This document shows, in pieces, positions 26,146 to 34,680 of a DNA stretch of 64,000 nucleotides; positions within the stretch are counted from its first letter, which is position 1, and every line of letters begins with the position of its first letter. The DNA lies in the NCBI RefSeq assembly GCF_039652615.1, contig NZ_JBDJAC010000002.1:124001-188000 (forward strand), read 5' to 3'. The position numbers and the translations under genes are program-made. The notes under the pieces were generated by a model, which was given only the letters and a program-made list of their open reading frames with translations, was not told the DNA's origin and did no database searches. The DNA is from Fulvimarina sp039652615. GTDB lineage: Bacteria; Pseudomonadota; Alphaproteobacteria; Rhizobiales; Rhizobiaceae.

Positions 26146-28220
26146 TGAACTGGTCCATCGACTTCGCCCCGTTCTTCTCCTGGACGACAATCCTCGTCCT
26201 TGCCGTTCCGGCCGTGATCATCGCGGCGGGGTTGATCCTTGCGGGAATGCGCGGTGCCTTCGTGCGCGTCGCGGCTCTCGCCGCGCTCATCGTCGCGCTG
26301 ATCAACCCGGTGATGCTGCGCGAGGACCGCGATCCGCTGAAATCCGTCGTCGCCATCGTCGCCGATCGCAGCCAGAGCCAGACGATCGAAGACCGCGATG
26401 CGGAAACAACGGCGGCCGTGGACGCACTCCGCGCCAGCCTTGCGCGGTTCCCGGAATTCGAGGTTCGGACCGTCGAGGCTCGATCCGGCGAAAGCCCCGA
26501 TAGCGATGCGACGACGGCGCTGTTTTCGGCGCTCTCCAGCGCGCTTGACGACGTTCCGCCCTCGCGGGTCGCCGGAGCGATCATGGTCACGGATGGTCAG
26601 GTCCACGATATACCGGCCAATGCATCACGACTTGGTTTTTCCGCACCGCTTCACGGTCTCATCACAGGCCGCGAGGACGAGTTCGACCGAAGGGTCGAAA
26701 TCCTGTCTGCGCCTCGCTTCGGCCTCGTCGACGAACCGCAGGAGCTGACCTATCAGGTGTTCGAAAGCGGTCCGTCGAGTGGCGGCCCCGTATCCGTCGA
26801 TATCTTCCTGAACGGCGATCTCATCTCGCGGGAAACCGCCCAGGTCGGGGTCGAGAGCCGGCTGTCGTTCGAATTGCCGCGCGCCGGCCGCAACATTCTC
26901 GAGGTTCAGGTCGCTCGCGACGCGACCGAAATCACGGACGTCAACAACCGCTCGATCGCGATCGTCGACGGCATCCGTGAAAATCTCCGCGTGCTGCTCG
27001 TCTCGGGCGAGCCCCATGCCGGCGAACGGACCTGGCGCAACCTTCTGAAATCGGACGCCGCGATCGACCTCGTTCATTTCACCATTCTGCGTCCGCCAGA
27101 AAAGCAGGACGGAACGCCGATCAACGAACTCTCGCTGATCGCCTTCCCGACCCGAGAACTCTTCGTCGAGAAGATCGACGATTTCGACCTCATCATCTTC
27201 GATCGATACCAGGAACGCGGCGTGCTGCCGGCGCTCTATTTCGATTACATTGCGCAGTATGTGGAAAACGGCGGCGCGATGCTGATCGCGTCGGGCCCGG
27301 AATATGCCGGTCGCGACAGCGTCGCCAACACGCCGCTGCAATCCGTCCTGCCTGCCCTTCCGAGCGGCGGCATCGACGAAAAGCCGTTCTATCCAACGCT
27401 TTCCGAGCTTGGTGCCAAGCATCCCGTAACCCGTGACCTGCCGGGTTCGAATGTCGAGCCGCCGGACTGGTCGCCCTGGTTCCGTTATATCGATGTCGGC
27501 GAGACCGAGGGCGACGCGGTGATGAACGGCCCGGACGGCAAGCCTCTCCTGCTTCTGGACCGGGTCGGCGAAGGCCGGATCGCGCTGCTGCTATCGGATC
27601 AGGAATGGCTCTGGTCGCGCGGCTACGAGGGGGGCGGACCGCATGTCGCGCTGTTCCGCCGGCTCGCGCATTGGCTGATGCGGGAACCGGAGCTGGAGGA
27701 AGAGGCCTTGCGCGCCGAAGCGGTCGGCTCCAACCTGGTCGTGAAACGCCAGACCATTGGCGACGATCCAGGCCCTGCGACCATCATCACCCCGTCTGGC
27801 GAGGCGGTGGAGATCGCTTTGTCCGAACGGGAACCCGGTATCTGGGAAGGTCGGCTGGAAACGGACGAGCTCGGCCTCTTTCAGGTCGCCAATGGCGACT
27901 TGCGCGCGCTTGCCAATGTCGGTCCGGTCAATCCGCGCGAATATCGCGAGGCCATCTCGACGGGCGAGAAGCTTGCACCGATTGCGGAGGAAACGCGCGG
28001 TTCGGTGCGTCGCATCGTCGAAGACGGCGAAGTGGAGGTTCCGCGTATCGTTCCGGTCTCCGGGCGGGCCAGCGCCGACGGACGCAACTGGATCGGCCTT
28101 CGCACTACAGACGAGACAGTGCTGAGAGGCGTCGATCGCACGCCGCTCTTCGGCGGCTTCCTTGGGCTCGCAGTGCTGCTGCTCGCCCTCTCGGCCACTT
28201 GGTATCGCGAGGGTCGCTAA
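26145..28220 (+). CDS. Membrane protein with glutamine amidotransferase-like (GATase1-like) domain
   Basis: A 691-residue membrane protein: N-terminal helices at about 8-58, a C-terminal helix near 668-686, and a large soluble middle part of VWA or GATase1-like fold (segment IIFDRYQERGVLPALYFDYI near 345, then GGAMLIASGPEYAG). No catalytic cysteine triad is apparent, so enzymatic activity is unlikely. It overlaps the previous stop by one base (TAATG) and is the last gene of the operon. Family assignment is by architecture and neighbourhood. Confidence 0.78.
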   Translation: MNWSIDFAPFFSWTTILVLAVPAVIIAAGLILAGMRGAFVRVAALAALIVALINPVMLREDRDPLKSVVAIVADRSQSQTIEDRDAETTAAVDALRASLARFPEFEVRTVEARSGESPDSDATTALFSALSSALDDVPPSRVAGAIMVTDGQVHDIPANASRLGFSAPLHGLITGREDEFDRRVEILSAPRFGLVDEPQELTYQVFESGPSSGGPVSVDIFLNGDLISRETAQVGVESRLSFELPRAGRNILEVQVARDATEITDVNNRSIAIVDGIRENLRVLLVSGEPHAGERTWRNLLKSDAAIDLVHFTILRPPEKQDGTPINELSLIAFPTRELFVEKIDDFDLIIFDRYQERGVLPALYFDYIAQYVENGGAMLIASGPEYAGRDSVANTPLQSVLPALPSGGIDEKPFYPTLSELGAKHPVTRDLPGSNVEPPDWSPWFRYIDVGETEGDAVMNGPDGKPLLLLDRVGEGRIALLLSDQEWLWSRGYEGGGPHVALFRRLAHWLMREPELEEEALRAEAVGSNLVVKRQTIGDDPGPATIITPSGEAVEIALSEREPGIWEGRLETDELGLFQVANGDLRALANVGPVNPREYREAISTGEKLAPIAEETRGSVRRIVEDGEVEVPRIVPVSGRASADGRNWIGLRTTDETVLRGVDRTPLFGGFLGLAVLLLALSATWYREGR

Positions 28221-28239
28221 AGCGCGATGCCGGGACGGT

Positions 28240-28266
28240 GCAGGGCGTTTCGCGCTCTGCTTGTTT
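28240..28266 (+). terminator. Terminator after the second MoxR operon
   Basis: GCAGGGCG pairs with CGCTCTGC (one G-T pair) across a five-base loop and is followed by TTGTTT. It lies 20 bases after the stop of the last operon gene. Confidence 0.65.
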
Positions 28267-28389
28267 CCAGGCTGCGCAGAGCTATTCTCGCATCTACGGG
28301 TGCGGGCGCCGTTTCGCTCTCACAACGACCTTTCGACGCCATCGAAAACGCGCGTGAGATCGGGTTGCGACAAAACGGTAAGAGACGCA

Positions 28390-28434
28390 GTTTTGATCAA
28401 TGAAACGATGCCGATGCCACTTCGTCATCAAAAC
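28390..28434. promoter_or_regulatory. Inverted repeat upstream of the MarR gene
   Basis: GTTTTGAT at 28390-28397 is mirrored by ATCAAAAC at 28427-28434, with a 29-base spacer; the palindrome TTGATCAA overlaps the left arm. It lies about 45 bases before the MarR start, where autoregulatory operators of this family often sit. Direct evidence of binding is lacking. Confidence 0.35.
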
Positions 28435-28479
28435 TTATGGTATTGGTCATGACACCTGGTGCCACGATGCGAAACTGGG

Positions 28480-28956
28480 ATGAGCAGGATGGCGAGCGAT
28501 CTGAATTCAGAAACACGCGAGATCGCAGGGCGACTCGAGCAGCTGACGCGGCGGATGCACTCGCAGGGCTATACCGCCCGGCTGTTTCCGGCCCAATGGG
28601 CTGCCCTGCGCTATCTCAACAGTTCGCCTGAAAATCTGCGCACCGCGATCGACCTCGCGCGCTTTCAGGGGCTCGCCTCCGGAGCCGTCGCCCGCACGGT
28701 CCGAACCCTCATCAGCAAGGGTTTCATCGAGAAGCGCGGCACGATCGGACGGGGACGCGCCGAACGGCTCGATCTCACCGAGCGAGGACGCACGCTTTTG
28801 AAGAAAGATCCGATGAGGACGATCGAGGCCGCGGTCGAAACGCTCGACGAGACCCGAAAAGCAGCTTTGACCGACAGTCTTCGGGTCTTGCTTCAAGCCC
28901 TGGGCGGCGATGTCGACGAAACGCCGAAGGATGGGCAGGACAAGAATCAGGATTGA
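28480..28956 (+). CDS. MarR-family transcriptional regulator
   Basis: A 158-residue winged-helix regulator. The recognition part is LARFQGLASGAVARTVRTLISKGFIEKRG, followed by the beta-wing RGRAERLDLTERGR; the ends are helical dimerisation arms. MarR proteins usually repress nearby genes and respond to small ligands. The start is uncertain among GTG 28459, ATG 28480 and ATG 28489; none has an ideal ribosome-binding site. The next gene (tRNA-binding protein) is convergent, so the regulated target is not obvious. The upstream inverted repeat suggests self-control. Confidence 0.87.
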   Translation: MSRMASDLNSETREIAGRLEQLTRRMHSQGYTARLFPAQWAALRYLNSSPENLRTAIDLARFQGLASGAVARTVRTLISKGFIEKRGTIGRGRAERLDLTERGRTLLKKDPMRTIEAAVETLDETRKAALTDSLRVLLQALGGDVDETPKDGQDKNQD

Positions 28957-28995
28957 GGCCGGTCGAACCCCGCCGACATGCAGTGGAAGCCGGGA

Positions 28996-29349
28996 TCAGT
29001 ACAACCGGCCGCCGATCGGGACATCCTCGTCCGGGCAGATCAGCACGACCTCGCCGCTATCGTCCGGCACGCCAAGCGTCAGGACTTCGGACATGAACTT
29101 GCCGATCTGGCGGGGCGGAAAATTCACGACGGCCAAGACCTTCTTGCCGATGAGATCGGCTGGCTCGTAGTGTTTGGTGATCTGCGCCGAAGACTTCTTG
29201 ACGCCGATTGAGCCGCCGAAATCGATCCGCAACTTGATCGCCGGCTTGCGGGCCTCCGGGAAAGGCTCGGCCTCGACGATCGTCCCGACGCGGATATCCA
29301 CCCTCAGGAAATCGTCGAACGAAATCGTCTCTGTCTGCTGAGCGTCCAT
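28996..29349 (-). CDS. csaA: tRNA-binding domain protein, CsaA-like
   Basis: A 117-residue OB-fold protein with the whole length of the tRNA-binding (Trbp111/EMAP-II type) domain: FDDFLRVDIRVGTIVEAEPFPEARKPAIKL, the KKSSAQITKHY strand and VNFPPRQIGKFMSEVLTLG. CsaA proteins form dimers and are described as export chaperones in Bacillus; the RNA-binding role is equally plausible. It lies 88 bases downstream of proC on the same strand. Identification is firm at family level. Confidence 0.93.
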   Translation of the reverse strand: MDAQQTETISFDDFLRVDIRVGTIVEAEPFPEARKPAIKLRIDFGGSIGVKKSSAQITKHYEPADLIGKKVLAVVNFPPRQIGKFMSEVLTLGVPDDSGEVVLICPDEDVPIGGRLY

Positions 29350-29437
29350 GGGCCTGCCCGCCGGTTATTCTCTTCCGCTCATCCTGCCGACGCGCCGGGT
29401 TATTGAAACACTGGTTCCCGCTCGCCGGCCCGATGGC

Positions 29438-30259
29438 TCAATCCTTCGAAAGCTCGATCGCACGGTCTCGCGCGGCTTTCACGGTTTTTTCGATGAGAGG
29501 CGGAAGGCCGGTCTCCTCGTTCATCAAGACGGACAAGCCGGCTTCCGTCGTGCCGTTCGGGGACGTGACGTTCTTGCGAAGCTTGGCGGGAGGCTCATCC
29601 GAGCGCACCATGAGTTCGCCAGCGCCAGCCACCGTGTGCATCGCGAGCCGGAGCGCGAGATCGCGCGGAAGCCCGACGGCTTCGCCGGCCTTCGCCATGC
29701 ATTCGGCAAGATGAAAAACATAGGCCGGACCGCTGCCGGAAACACCGGTAACGGCATCGATCAGGTCTTCGGTTTCGACCCATTCCACCGGTCCCGACGC
29801 GGACAGCAGCTCATCGGCCGTCTGCCTTTGGTCCTCGGACACCGCGTCATTGGCAAACGCCCCCGTCACGCCGCGCCCGATCAGCGACGGCGTGTTGGGC
29901 ATGGCGCGAACGATCGGCCGCTCGCCGATGAGCGTCTTCAACTTGTCCACCAACGTTCCGGCGGCGATCGACACGGCCAGTGTCCGCTCCGATAATGCCG
30001 GTTCGAGCGCGGGCAAAGCCTTCGTCATCATCTGCGGCTTGACCGCGATCAGCACGACGTCCGCATCGAAATCCGAAGGGACTTCGGTCTCATGGCGAAA
30101 TCCGTGGGTTTCGACGAGACGGGCGAGCGCATCTCCGCGGTTCGGATCGACGACCAGCAGCGCATCGGGGCTGAGGCCGCCGTCAAGCCAGCCTCCCATC
30201 AATGCGCAACCCATATTGCCGCCGCCGAGAACGAGGATGCGCTTGCCGTCGAATGCCAT
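29438..30259 (-). CDS. proC: Pyrroline-5-carboxylate reductase
   Basis: Catalyses the last step of proline synthesis, reducing pyrroline-5-carboxylate with NAD(P)H. The 273-residue protein has the Rossmann motif GGGNMG at residues 9-14, AVKPQMM near 74, and the C-terminal signature with SGSGPAYVFHLAE followed by SPNGTTEAGL. The ATG at 30259 lies four bases after the stop of the YbjN-like gene; a TTG further upstream is in frame but would overlap that gene more. It is the second gene of a short leftward operon. Confidence 0.96.
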   Translation of the reverse strand: MAFDGKRILVLGGGNMGCALMGGWLDGGLSPDALLVVDPNRGDALARLVETHGFRHETEVPSDFDADVVLIAVKPQMMTKALPALEPALSERTLAVSIAAGTLVDKLKTLIGERPIVRAMPNTPSLIGRGVTGAFANDAVSEDQRQTADELLSASGPVEWVETEDLIDAVTGVSGSGPAYVFHLAECMAKAGEAVGLPRDLALRLAMHTVAGAGELMVRSDEPPAKLRKNVTSPNGTTEAGLSVLMNEETGLPPLIEKTVKAARDRAIELSKD

Positions 30260-30263
30260 CGCG

Positions 30264-30767
30264 TCAGGCCTCGCCAACCGTGTCGAACATGGCCGCGGCC
30301 AGCGCCTCGGACGCCGTCTTGTTGGCCCAGATCACATACTGGAACGCCTGGTAGAAGCGGTCCGACTGATCGACCGCATTCGCCAGCATCGCCTCGGCTT
30401 GTCCGCTCGTCGCCTCGACGCCGCCCGCAAGCAGCAGCGAGTTGCGGAACATCACCGCGCCTTCTGCATCCCAATAGCCGAAATGGCCGAGCACCAGCTT
30501 GTCGTTGATGAGAGCGATCAAACGCCCGATCTCGTCACGCCGATGGGGCGGGACCTTCAGATCGAACGCGCAGCCGAGATGCAGCGCCTCCAGATTGTCG
30601 ATCCATGAGAAAGAAACTGCGTAATCGGACCAGACGCCCTGGACAGTCATCGCCAGTTCGTCCTGACAGGACCGTTCGAACACCCAGTCGTGCGCCGACG
30701 CGACCCATTCGATCGTGTCGACGGGGTGAGCTTGCCTGAAGCCCTCGTCCTCAAAAAGATGACTCAT
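30264..30767 (-). CDS. YbjN domain-containing protein
   Basis: A 167-residue protein of the YbjN / type III secretion chaperone-like fold (conserved segments DDWVFERSCQDELAM-like near residue 28, FSWIDNLEALHLGCAFDLKVP, and RREDEIGRLIALINDKL-like helix). The ATG at 30767 has an AGGAAAC site upstream and gives the natural length; a longer frame adds ten residues. It precedes proC with a four-base gap, a pairing frequent in alphaproteobacteria. Molecular function is not known. Related proteins affect motility and stress in enterobacteria, which should not be transferred here. Confidence 0.85.
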   Translation of the reverse strand: MSHLFEDEGFRQAHPVDTIEWVASAHDWVFERSCQDELAMTVQGVWSDYAVSFSWIDNLEALHLGCAFDLKVPPHRRDEIGRLIALINDKLVLGHFGYWDAEGAVMFRNSLLLAGGVEATSGQAEAMLANAVDQSDRFYQAFQYVIWANKTASEALAAAMFDTVGEA

Positions 30768-31004
30768 GTTGTTTCCTCGTGTGCCGCATCTTGCCATCCC
30801 GCTTGGAATGGCGCGAAAAAGAGTCGCCGCCGCCTATGGCGAATCACCTTCTGAAAGCAGCATACAGACGCAGAGTCCGAGGCTTAAGTCCCTCTCCGAG
30901 TTTTTCACAATTCCGAAACATTTACCGAATTCGCGGCGCCTCGCCGGTGAGTCGAAAGACGAGTCGCGACAGGGCTTTGGGGCCGTCAACGAGCGCGCAG
31001 ATTT

Positions 31005-31026
31005 CCTGTGGAGAGCCTGTGGATAA
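31005..31026 (-). promoter_or_regulatory. Tandem DnaA-box-like sites
   Basis: Two adjacent 11-mers share CCTGTGGA; the second reads TGTGGATAA, the exact reverse complement of the consensus DnaA box TTATCCACA, while the first (TGTGGAGAG) deviates at two positions. They lie in the 301-base gap (30768-31068) between the YbjN-like gene and ubiK, with no further feature recognised there. There is no dnaA, dnaN, hemE or parAB gene nearby, so this is not evidence for the chromosomal origin. Confidence 0.4.
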
Positions 31027-31068
31027 CCATGGATCAGGCTCTCGAGGTCTGAAGCTCGGACGCGATCG

Positions 31069-31332
31069 TCAGGACGATTGGCCGCCCAGCTTTTCCTCAA
31101 GCGCCGCGATCCGCGCCTTCAGGGCCTCGTTCTCCGAGCGGGCCTTGATCGCCATCTCGCGAACGGCCTCGAATTCCTCGCGCTGCACGACGTCCATCTG
31201 GCTCATCAGACGTTCGCCCTGAGCGCGAAAAAACGTCTCGGCCTCGCGGCGCGCGCCTTGCGCGGCACCGGCGGCGTCGGTCATCACGCGTGCGAATTCG
31301 TCGAGAATGCGGTTAGGAGCCTGATTGCGCAT
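31069..31332 (-). CDS. ubiK: UbiK (BMFP-family) ubiquinone accessory factor
   Basis: An 87-residue coiled-coil protein of the BMFP family (start MRNQAPNRILDEFARVMTDAAGAAQG, then RLMSQMDVVQREEFEAVREMA). UbiK binds UbiJ and helps ubiquinone biosynthesis under oxygen in gammaproteobacteria; the family is also called membrane fusogenic because of its amphipathic helix. The length and both heptad regions are normal. It lies at the edge of the AT-rich region with no operon partner of the ubiquinone pathway beside it. Confidence 0.85.
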   Translation of the reverse strand: MRNQAPNRILDEFARVMTDAAGAAQGARREAETFFRAQGERLMSQMDVVQREEFEAVREMAIKARSENEALKARIAALEEKLGGQSS

Positions 31333-31774
31333 GGGGGCGATCCTTCTTGAATGCCTGAGGTCGATTTAGAACGGTCAGCACCTGAGGTAGAGACGCATCG
31401 TGCGAGCGGCAATGCCGATGAGCTCGCTCGGTCGCTATTATTCGATGAAACGGCTGTTTTGACGCCCGGGATGCCTGAAGTGGCATGCCCGTTATCGAAA
31501 GCCCATCAGATTGACCATCCAAAGCAAAATAAGCGCGCACCGCGGATCAAATTCATAACATAAGATAATATGATGCGATCGTTCAATTCCTAATCATTTG
31601 CGTTGATGAACATCACGTCAACCAAGCGGTAATATCAAAGGATCAATACTGCTGGGAAGCATAATCTCGAAAACTGTAAAACCTTCAGCGCTATGTATCA
31701 AAACAACGACTTAGCGAAGGATCACAATCCCAACTTACCGAATTTCGGTCCGGCCCAGAATTAGTAAGTATAAA
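31333..31774. other. AT-rich intergenic region before the TadG-like gene
   Basis: 442 bases without a credible gene. From about 31530 to 31770 the base composition is visibly AT-rich compared with the flanking genes, with runs such as ataagataatatg and tagtaagtataaaatg. No promoter pair, RNA or repeat was identified with confidence. It probably contains the promoter of the downstream gene and marks the left side of a compositional island. Confidence 0.5.
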
Positions 31775-33379
31775 ATGTGTATTCTAAAGACCATCCTCAA
31801 ACGACTGATAAGGGATCAATCGGGAAACTATGCCATGCTGGCAGCTCTCGCCATGTTTCCGCTCGCGCTCGTGGCCGGCGGCGCGACGGATCTGGCGGGT
31901 GCTCAGCGAGCTGTTAGCAACACGCAACACGCAGCGGATATCGCTGTCCTGGCCGCGACTAAGCTATCGGGAACCCTCTCGGAAAAGCGCACACAGGCAG
32001 ATCTCATTTTCAAGACCAACCTGCCAAAAGGTATTACAGTCGGCACGCCGAACCTGCAGATCGAGGGGGGCCGACACGTCTACACAGTACAACTGTCTTA
32101 CAAGACGAACTTCCTGCGCTTGATCAACACGGCTTCGATCGACAAAATGATCACAGCGGTCGCCGCAACTGCCGATACACCGCTCGATGTCGTCATGGTT
32201 CTCGACAGCTCGGGATCGATGTCGTCCGACAACCGAATTATTGAGCTTCGCAGTGCGGTTAAACTGTTTCTCGACGAGTTCACCAGCGGAGGGAAAACGC
32301 AGGCGGCTCTTGTTCCTTTCGACACCCAGATAAGGGTCGACAACGCAAATTTCCCGATCGGCTATTCGTCGACCGCAGGAAATCCGTACAATTCGACCAC
32401 CCAGTGCTCCCTTCTGACCGACCCTGACGACAAGGCGGCATGTGAAGCATCTGCCTCGCTGGGACCGGCGAAAGCGAACTGTTCGCTTTTAAGCAACAGC
32501 ACCGATCGCAATCGCTGCTCAAGCAGCAACACCGGATTCACCGTCAATACATCTCGCTGCTATTCCGCACTTCTTTCCAATACAACCTACTGGACATTTG
32601 AGTACAATGGTCGTCTCATCGTCCGCAAGTCGAGCAGCTTCAGTCTTGGCTGCCTGATCAGCTTCGATCTCATGGGACTGTTGAGTTTAGGGCAGGAAAT
32701 TTATAACCAACCCATGCCCAATGGATATCGATCACAGACGGTCTCTAAGGGGTATGGGACGGACACCGAGACCTCGAACAACGATCTTCTCTTGAACGGG
32801 ACCAACGATCTTCTCGCCTGGAGCGGATGCATCGTGGATCGCTCCCGGGAATACGACGTCCTGCCGGATCCGGTAAATTTTGCCGAGAAAAAGTCGATCT
32901 ACCCTCAAGCGAATTGCTCTGTCGACACGCTGTACCCCATCCGCGGCCTGACCAACGATCTGACGTCACTCAAAACAGCTGTTGATGGCCTTAGGCCATC
33001 TGGCAATACGAATGTGACGATCGGGATCCAGTGGGGTATGGAGGTTTTCTCTCCACCAGCGCCTTTTACGTCGGCGCAAGCCGATCCGAACGTCCGCAAA
33101 GTGATGATTGTCCTCACCGACGGCTATAACACCCAGAACCGTTGGTGGGGCCGCGATCAGAAAGACCTCATCGATGCGCGAACCGCATTGGCCTGTGAGA
33201 ATGCCAAGGGCACCGGCATCGAACTCTTCACAATCAATCTCATCGGCGGCGACGAAGCGCTTCTGAAGCCATGCGCGAGTGGCAAGGATTATTACTTCGC
33301 GATCCAGTCCGCTTCGGAACTGACGGAAACGTTCCGGGCGATCGCTTCTTCAGTCAAGCGAATACGGCTTGTCCAATAG
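31775..33379 (+). CDS. TadG-like Flp pilus assembly protein with VWA domain
   Basis: A 534-residue protein with the TadE/TadG N-terminal membrane module (RDQSGNYAMLAALAMFPLALVAGGATDLAGA, residues 13-43) and a VWA domain with a complete metal-ion site, DSSGSMS at residues 144-150. Between the first VWA strands and the rest is an insertion with six cysteines (211, 223, 236, 248, 262, 293) containing two related CSLL...C units. TadG proteins are linked to tight-adherence pilus assembly or pilin processing, but no tad/cpa genes lie here. The composition is lower in GC than the neighbours. Start ATG 31775. Confidence 0.82.
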   Translation: MCILKTILKRLIRDQSGNYAMLAALAMFPLALVAGGATDLAGAQRAVSNTQHAADIAVLAATKLSGTLSEKRTQADLIFKTNLPKGITVGTPNLQIEGGRHVYTVQLSYKTNFLRLINTASIDKMITAVAATADTPLDVVMVLDSSGSMSSDNRIIELRSAVKLFLDEFTSGGKTQAALVPFDTQIRVDNANFPIGYSSTAGNPYNSTTQCSLLTDPDDKAACEASASLGPAKANCSLLSNSTDRNRCSSSNTGFTVNTSRCYSALLSNTTYWTFEYNGRLIVRKSSSFSLGCLISFDLMGLLSLGQEIYNQPMPNGYRSQTVSKGYGTDTETSNNDLLLNGTNDLLAWSGCIVDRSREYDVLPDPVNFAEKKSIYPQANCSVDTLYPIRGLTNDLTSLKTAVDGLRPSGNTNVTIGIQWGMEVFSPPAPFTSAQADPNVRKVMIVLTDGYNTQNRWWGRDQKDLIDARTALACENAKGTGIELFTINLIGGDEALLKPCASGKDYYFAIQSASELTETFRAIASSVKRIRLVQ

Positions 33380-33781
33380 AAGGCACCATCTTTCCTTCTC
33401 AAAAGAGCCCTATCGCTATCGGTGAGCCGAGGTCGAAGACGGAGAGGTTCTTGCTGAGCCAAGCGTACCAGATGAATGCGCGCTCCTCCTTCAAAGAAAC
33501 AGGATCGTTTCGCCCGCGCGTTCGGCTTGGTCGGCACGATGCAATGTTTCGTTCAGTAGCGTTCGCACGAAAGTCGTAGCAACATCTCGCACGCGCTGGA
33601 TTTTGGAACTGAACCCGGGAAAACCGCGCAAATCGGTCCTGTAGCCGCAAGCATTCGGCGGCGAGACGGCTCTCGATTGGCGAGCCCTCGCCTTGACCCG
33701 GCCAAACTGCCTCGCCAAACCGGCCGCAAACCGAATCAAGCGCGGCCTGCTCTCCTGGCCACGCGAAAGACAGGCCCACCG
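33380..33781. other. Non-coding gap before lgt
   Basis: 402 bases between the TadG-like gene and lgt. I see only short, low-quality reading frames. A short hairpin (AGAAGG/CCTTCT) at 33378-33399 overlaps the TadG-like stop but lacks a T-tract. It may be the remnant of a decayed gene or contain the lgt promoter; nothing firm can be named. Confidence 0.5.
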
Positions 33782-34675
33782 ATGATCCCTTTCACCGCTT
33801 TCGGCGTCTTGAGCTATCCGCAGATCGATCCCGTTTTCCTCGACCTCGGAGTTCTGCAACTGCGCTGGTACGGCCTTGCCTATGTGGTCGGCATACTTTG
33901 CGGATGGCTTTACGGCCGCGCCATCGTCAGCAATCCCAAACTCTGGCCGGACGGCGTCTCGCCACTGACGAAGACCGAGACGGATGATTTCGTTCTCTAC
34001 ATCACGCTTGGCATCGTTCTTGGTGGGCGCCTCGGATCGGTGTTCTTCTATGATTTCGAACGCTATCTCGCCGATCCGCTGGCCGTCTTCCGGGTATGGG
34101 AAGGCGGCATGTCCTTCCATGGCGGGTTGATCGGCGTGGTCATCGCGATCCTCATCTTCTGCCGCGTCCAGAAGGTTCCGCTCTGGTCCATGCTCGACAT
34201 CGCGGCGGCTTGCACGCCCTTCGGCCTGTTCTTCGGGCGGATCGCGAACTTCATCAACGGCGAACTCTGGGGCGCGCCAACCACCGTTCCATGGGCAATG
34301 GTCTTTCCGGGAGCGGGCCCCGAACCGCGCCATCCGAGCCAGCTCTACGAGGCAGCGCTCGAAGGCATCCTTCTCTTCATCATTCTTCGCATCGCGACCC
34401 ACCATTTCGGCATGTTCAAGCGGCCGCGCTTCGTCGGTGGCCTGTTCCTGTTCGCCTATGCCTCGGCGCGCATCTTCGTGGAGTTCTTCCGCATGCCGGA
34501 CATCCAGCTCGGCTATTTCTACGGCGGCTGGCTGACCATGGGCATGATCCTGTCGATCCCCATGCTGCTCATCGGTCTCTGGGGCATGGCATTCTCGAAA
34601 TACCACTCCCATGCCTCCGACCCGCGGATCACGGCCAAGCGTGCGAAGGCCGAAGCGGACGCATCGGCCGCTTGA
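33782..34675 (+). CDS. lgt: Prolipoprotein diacylglyceryl transferase
   Basis: Transfers diacylglycerol to the lipobox cysteine of prolipoproteins at the inner membrane. The 297-residue protein has the expected seven membrane helices and the Lgt signature GRIANFINGELWG near residues 154-166, plus VWEGGMSFHGG earlier. The ATG at 33782 (MIPFTAFGVLSYPQIDPVF) is the family start. It begins a rightward series, lgt, a MidA-like methyltransferase, pgeF, a conserved order in alphaproteobacteria. Several lipoproteins in this window would be its clients. Confidence 0.96.
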   Translation: MIPFTAFGVLSYPQIDPVFLDLGVLQLRWYGLAYVVGILCGWLYGRAIVSNPKLWPDGVSPLTKTETDDFVLYITLGIVLGGRLGSVFFYDFERYLADPLAVFRVWEGGMSFHGGLIGVVIAILIFCRVQKVPLWSMLDIAAACTPFGLFFGRIANFINGELWGAPTTVPWAMVFPGAGPEPRHPSQLYEAALEGILLFIILRIATHHFGMFKRPRFVGGLFLFAYASARIFVEFFRMPDIQLGYFYGGWLTMGMILSIPMLLIGLWGMAFSKYHSHASDPRITAKRAKAEADASAA

Positions 34676-34680
34676 CCGCG

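Noticed and set aside
31005..31026. Chromosomal replication origin
   Set aside because: Only two DnaA-like boxes and none of the usual neighbours (hemE, parAB, dnaA); kept only as a regulatory curiosity.
33491..34612. 373-residue minus-strand frame over lgt
   Set aside because: Opposite lgt, which has its full signature; charged residue composition of a shadow.
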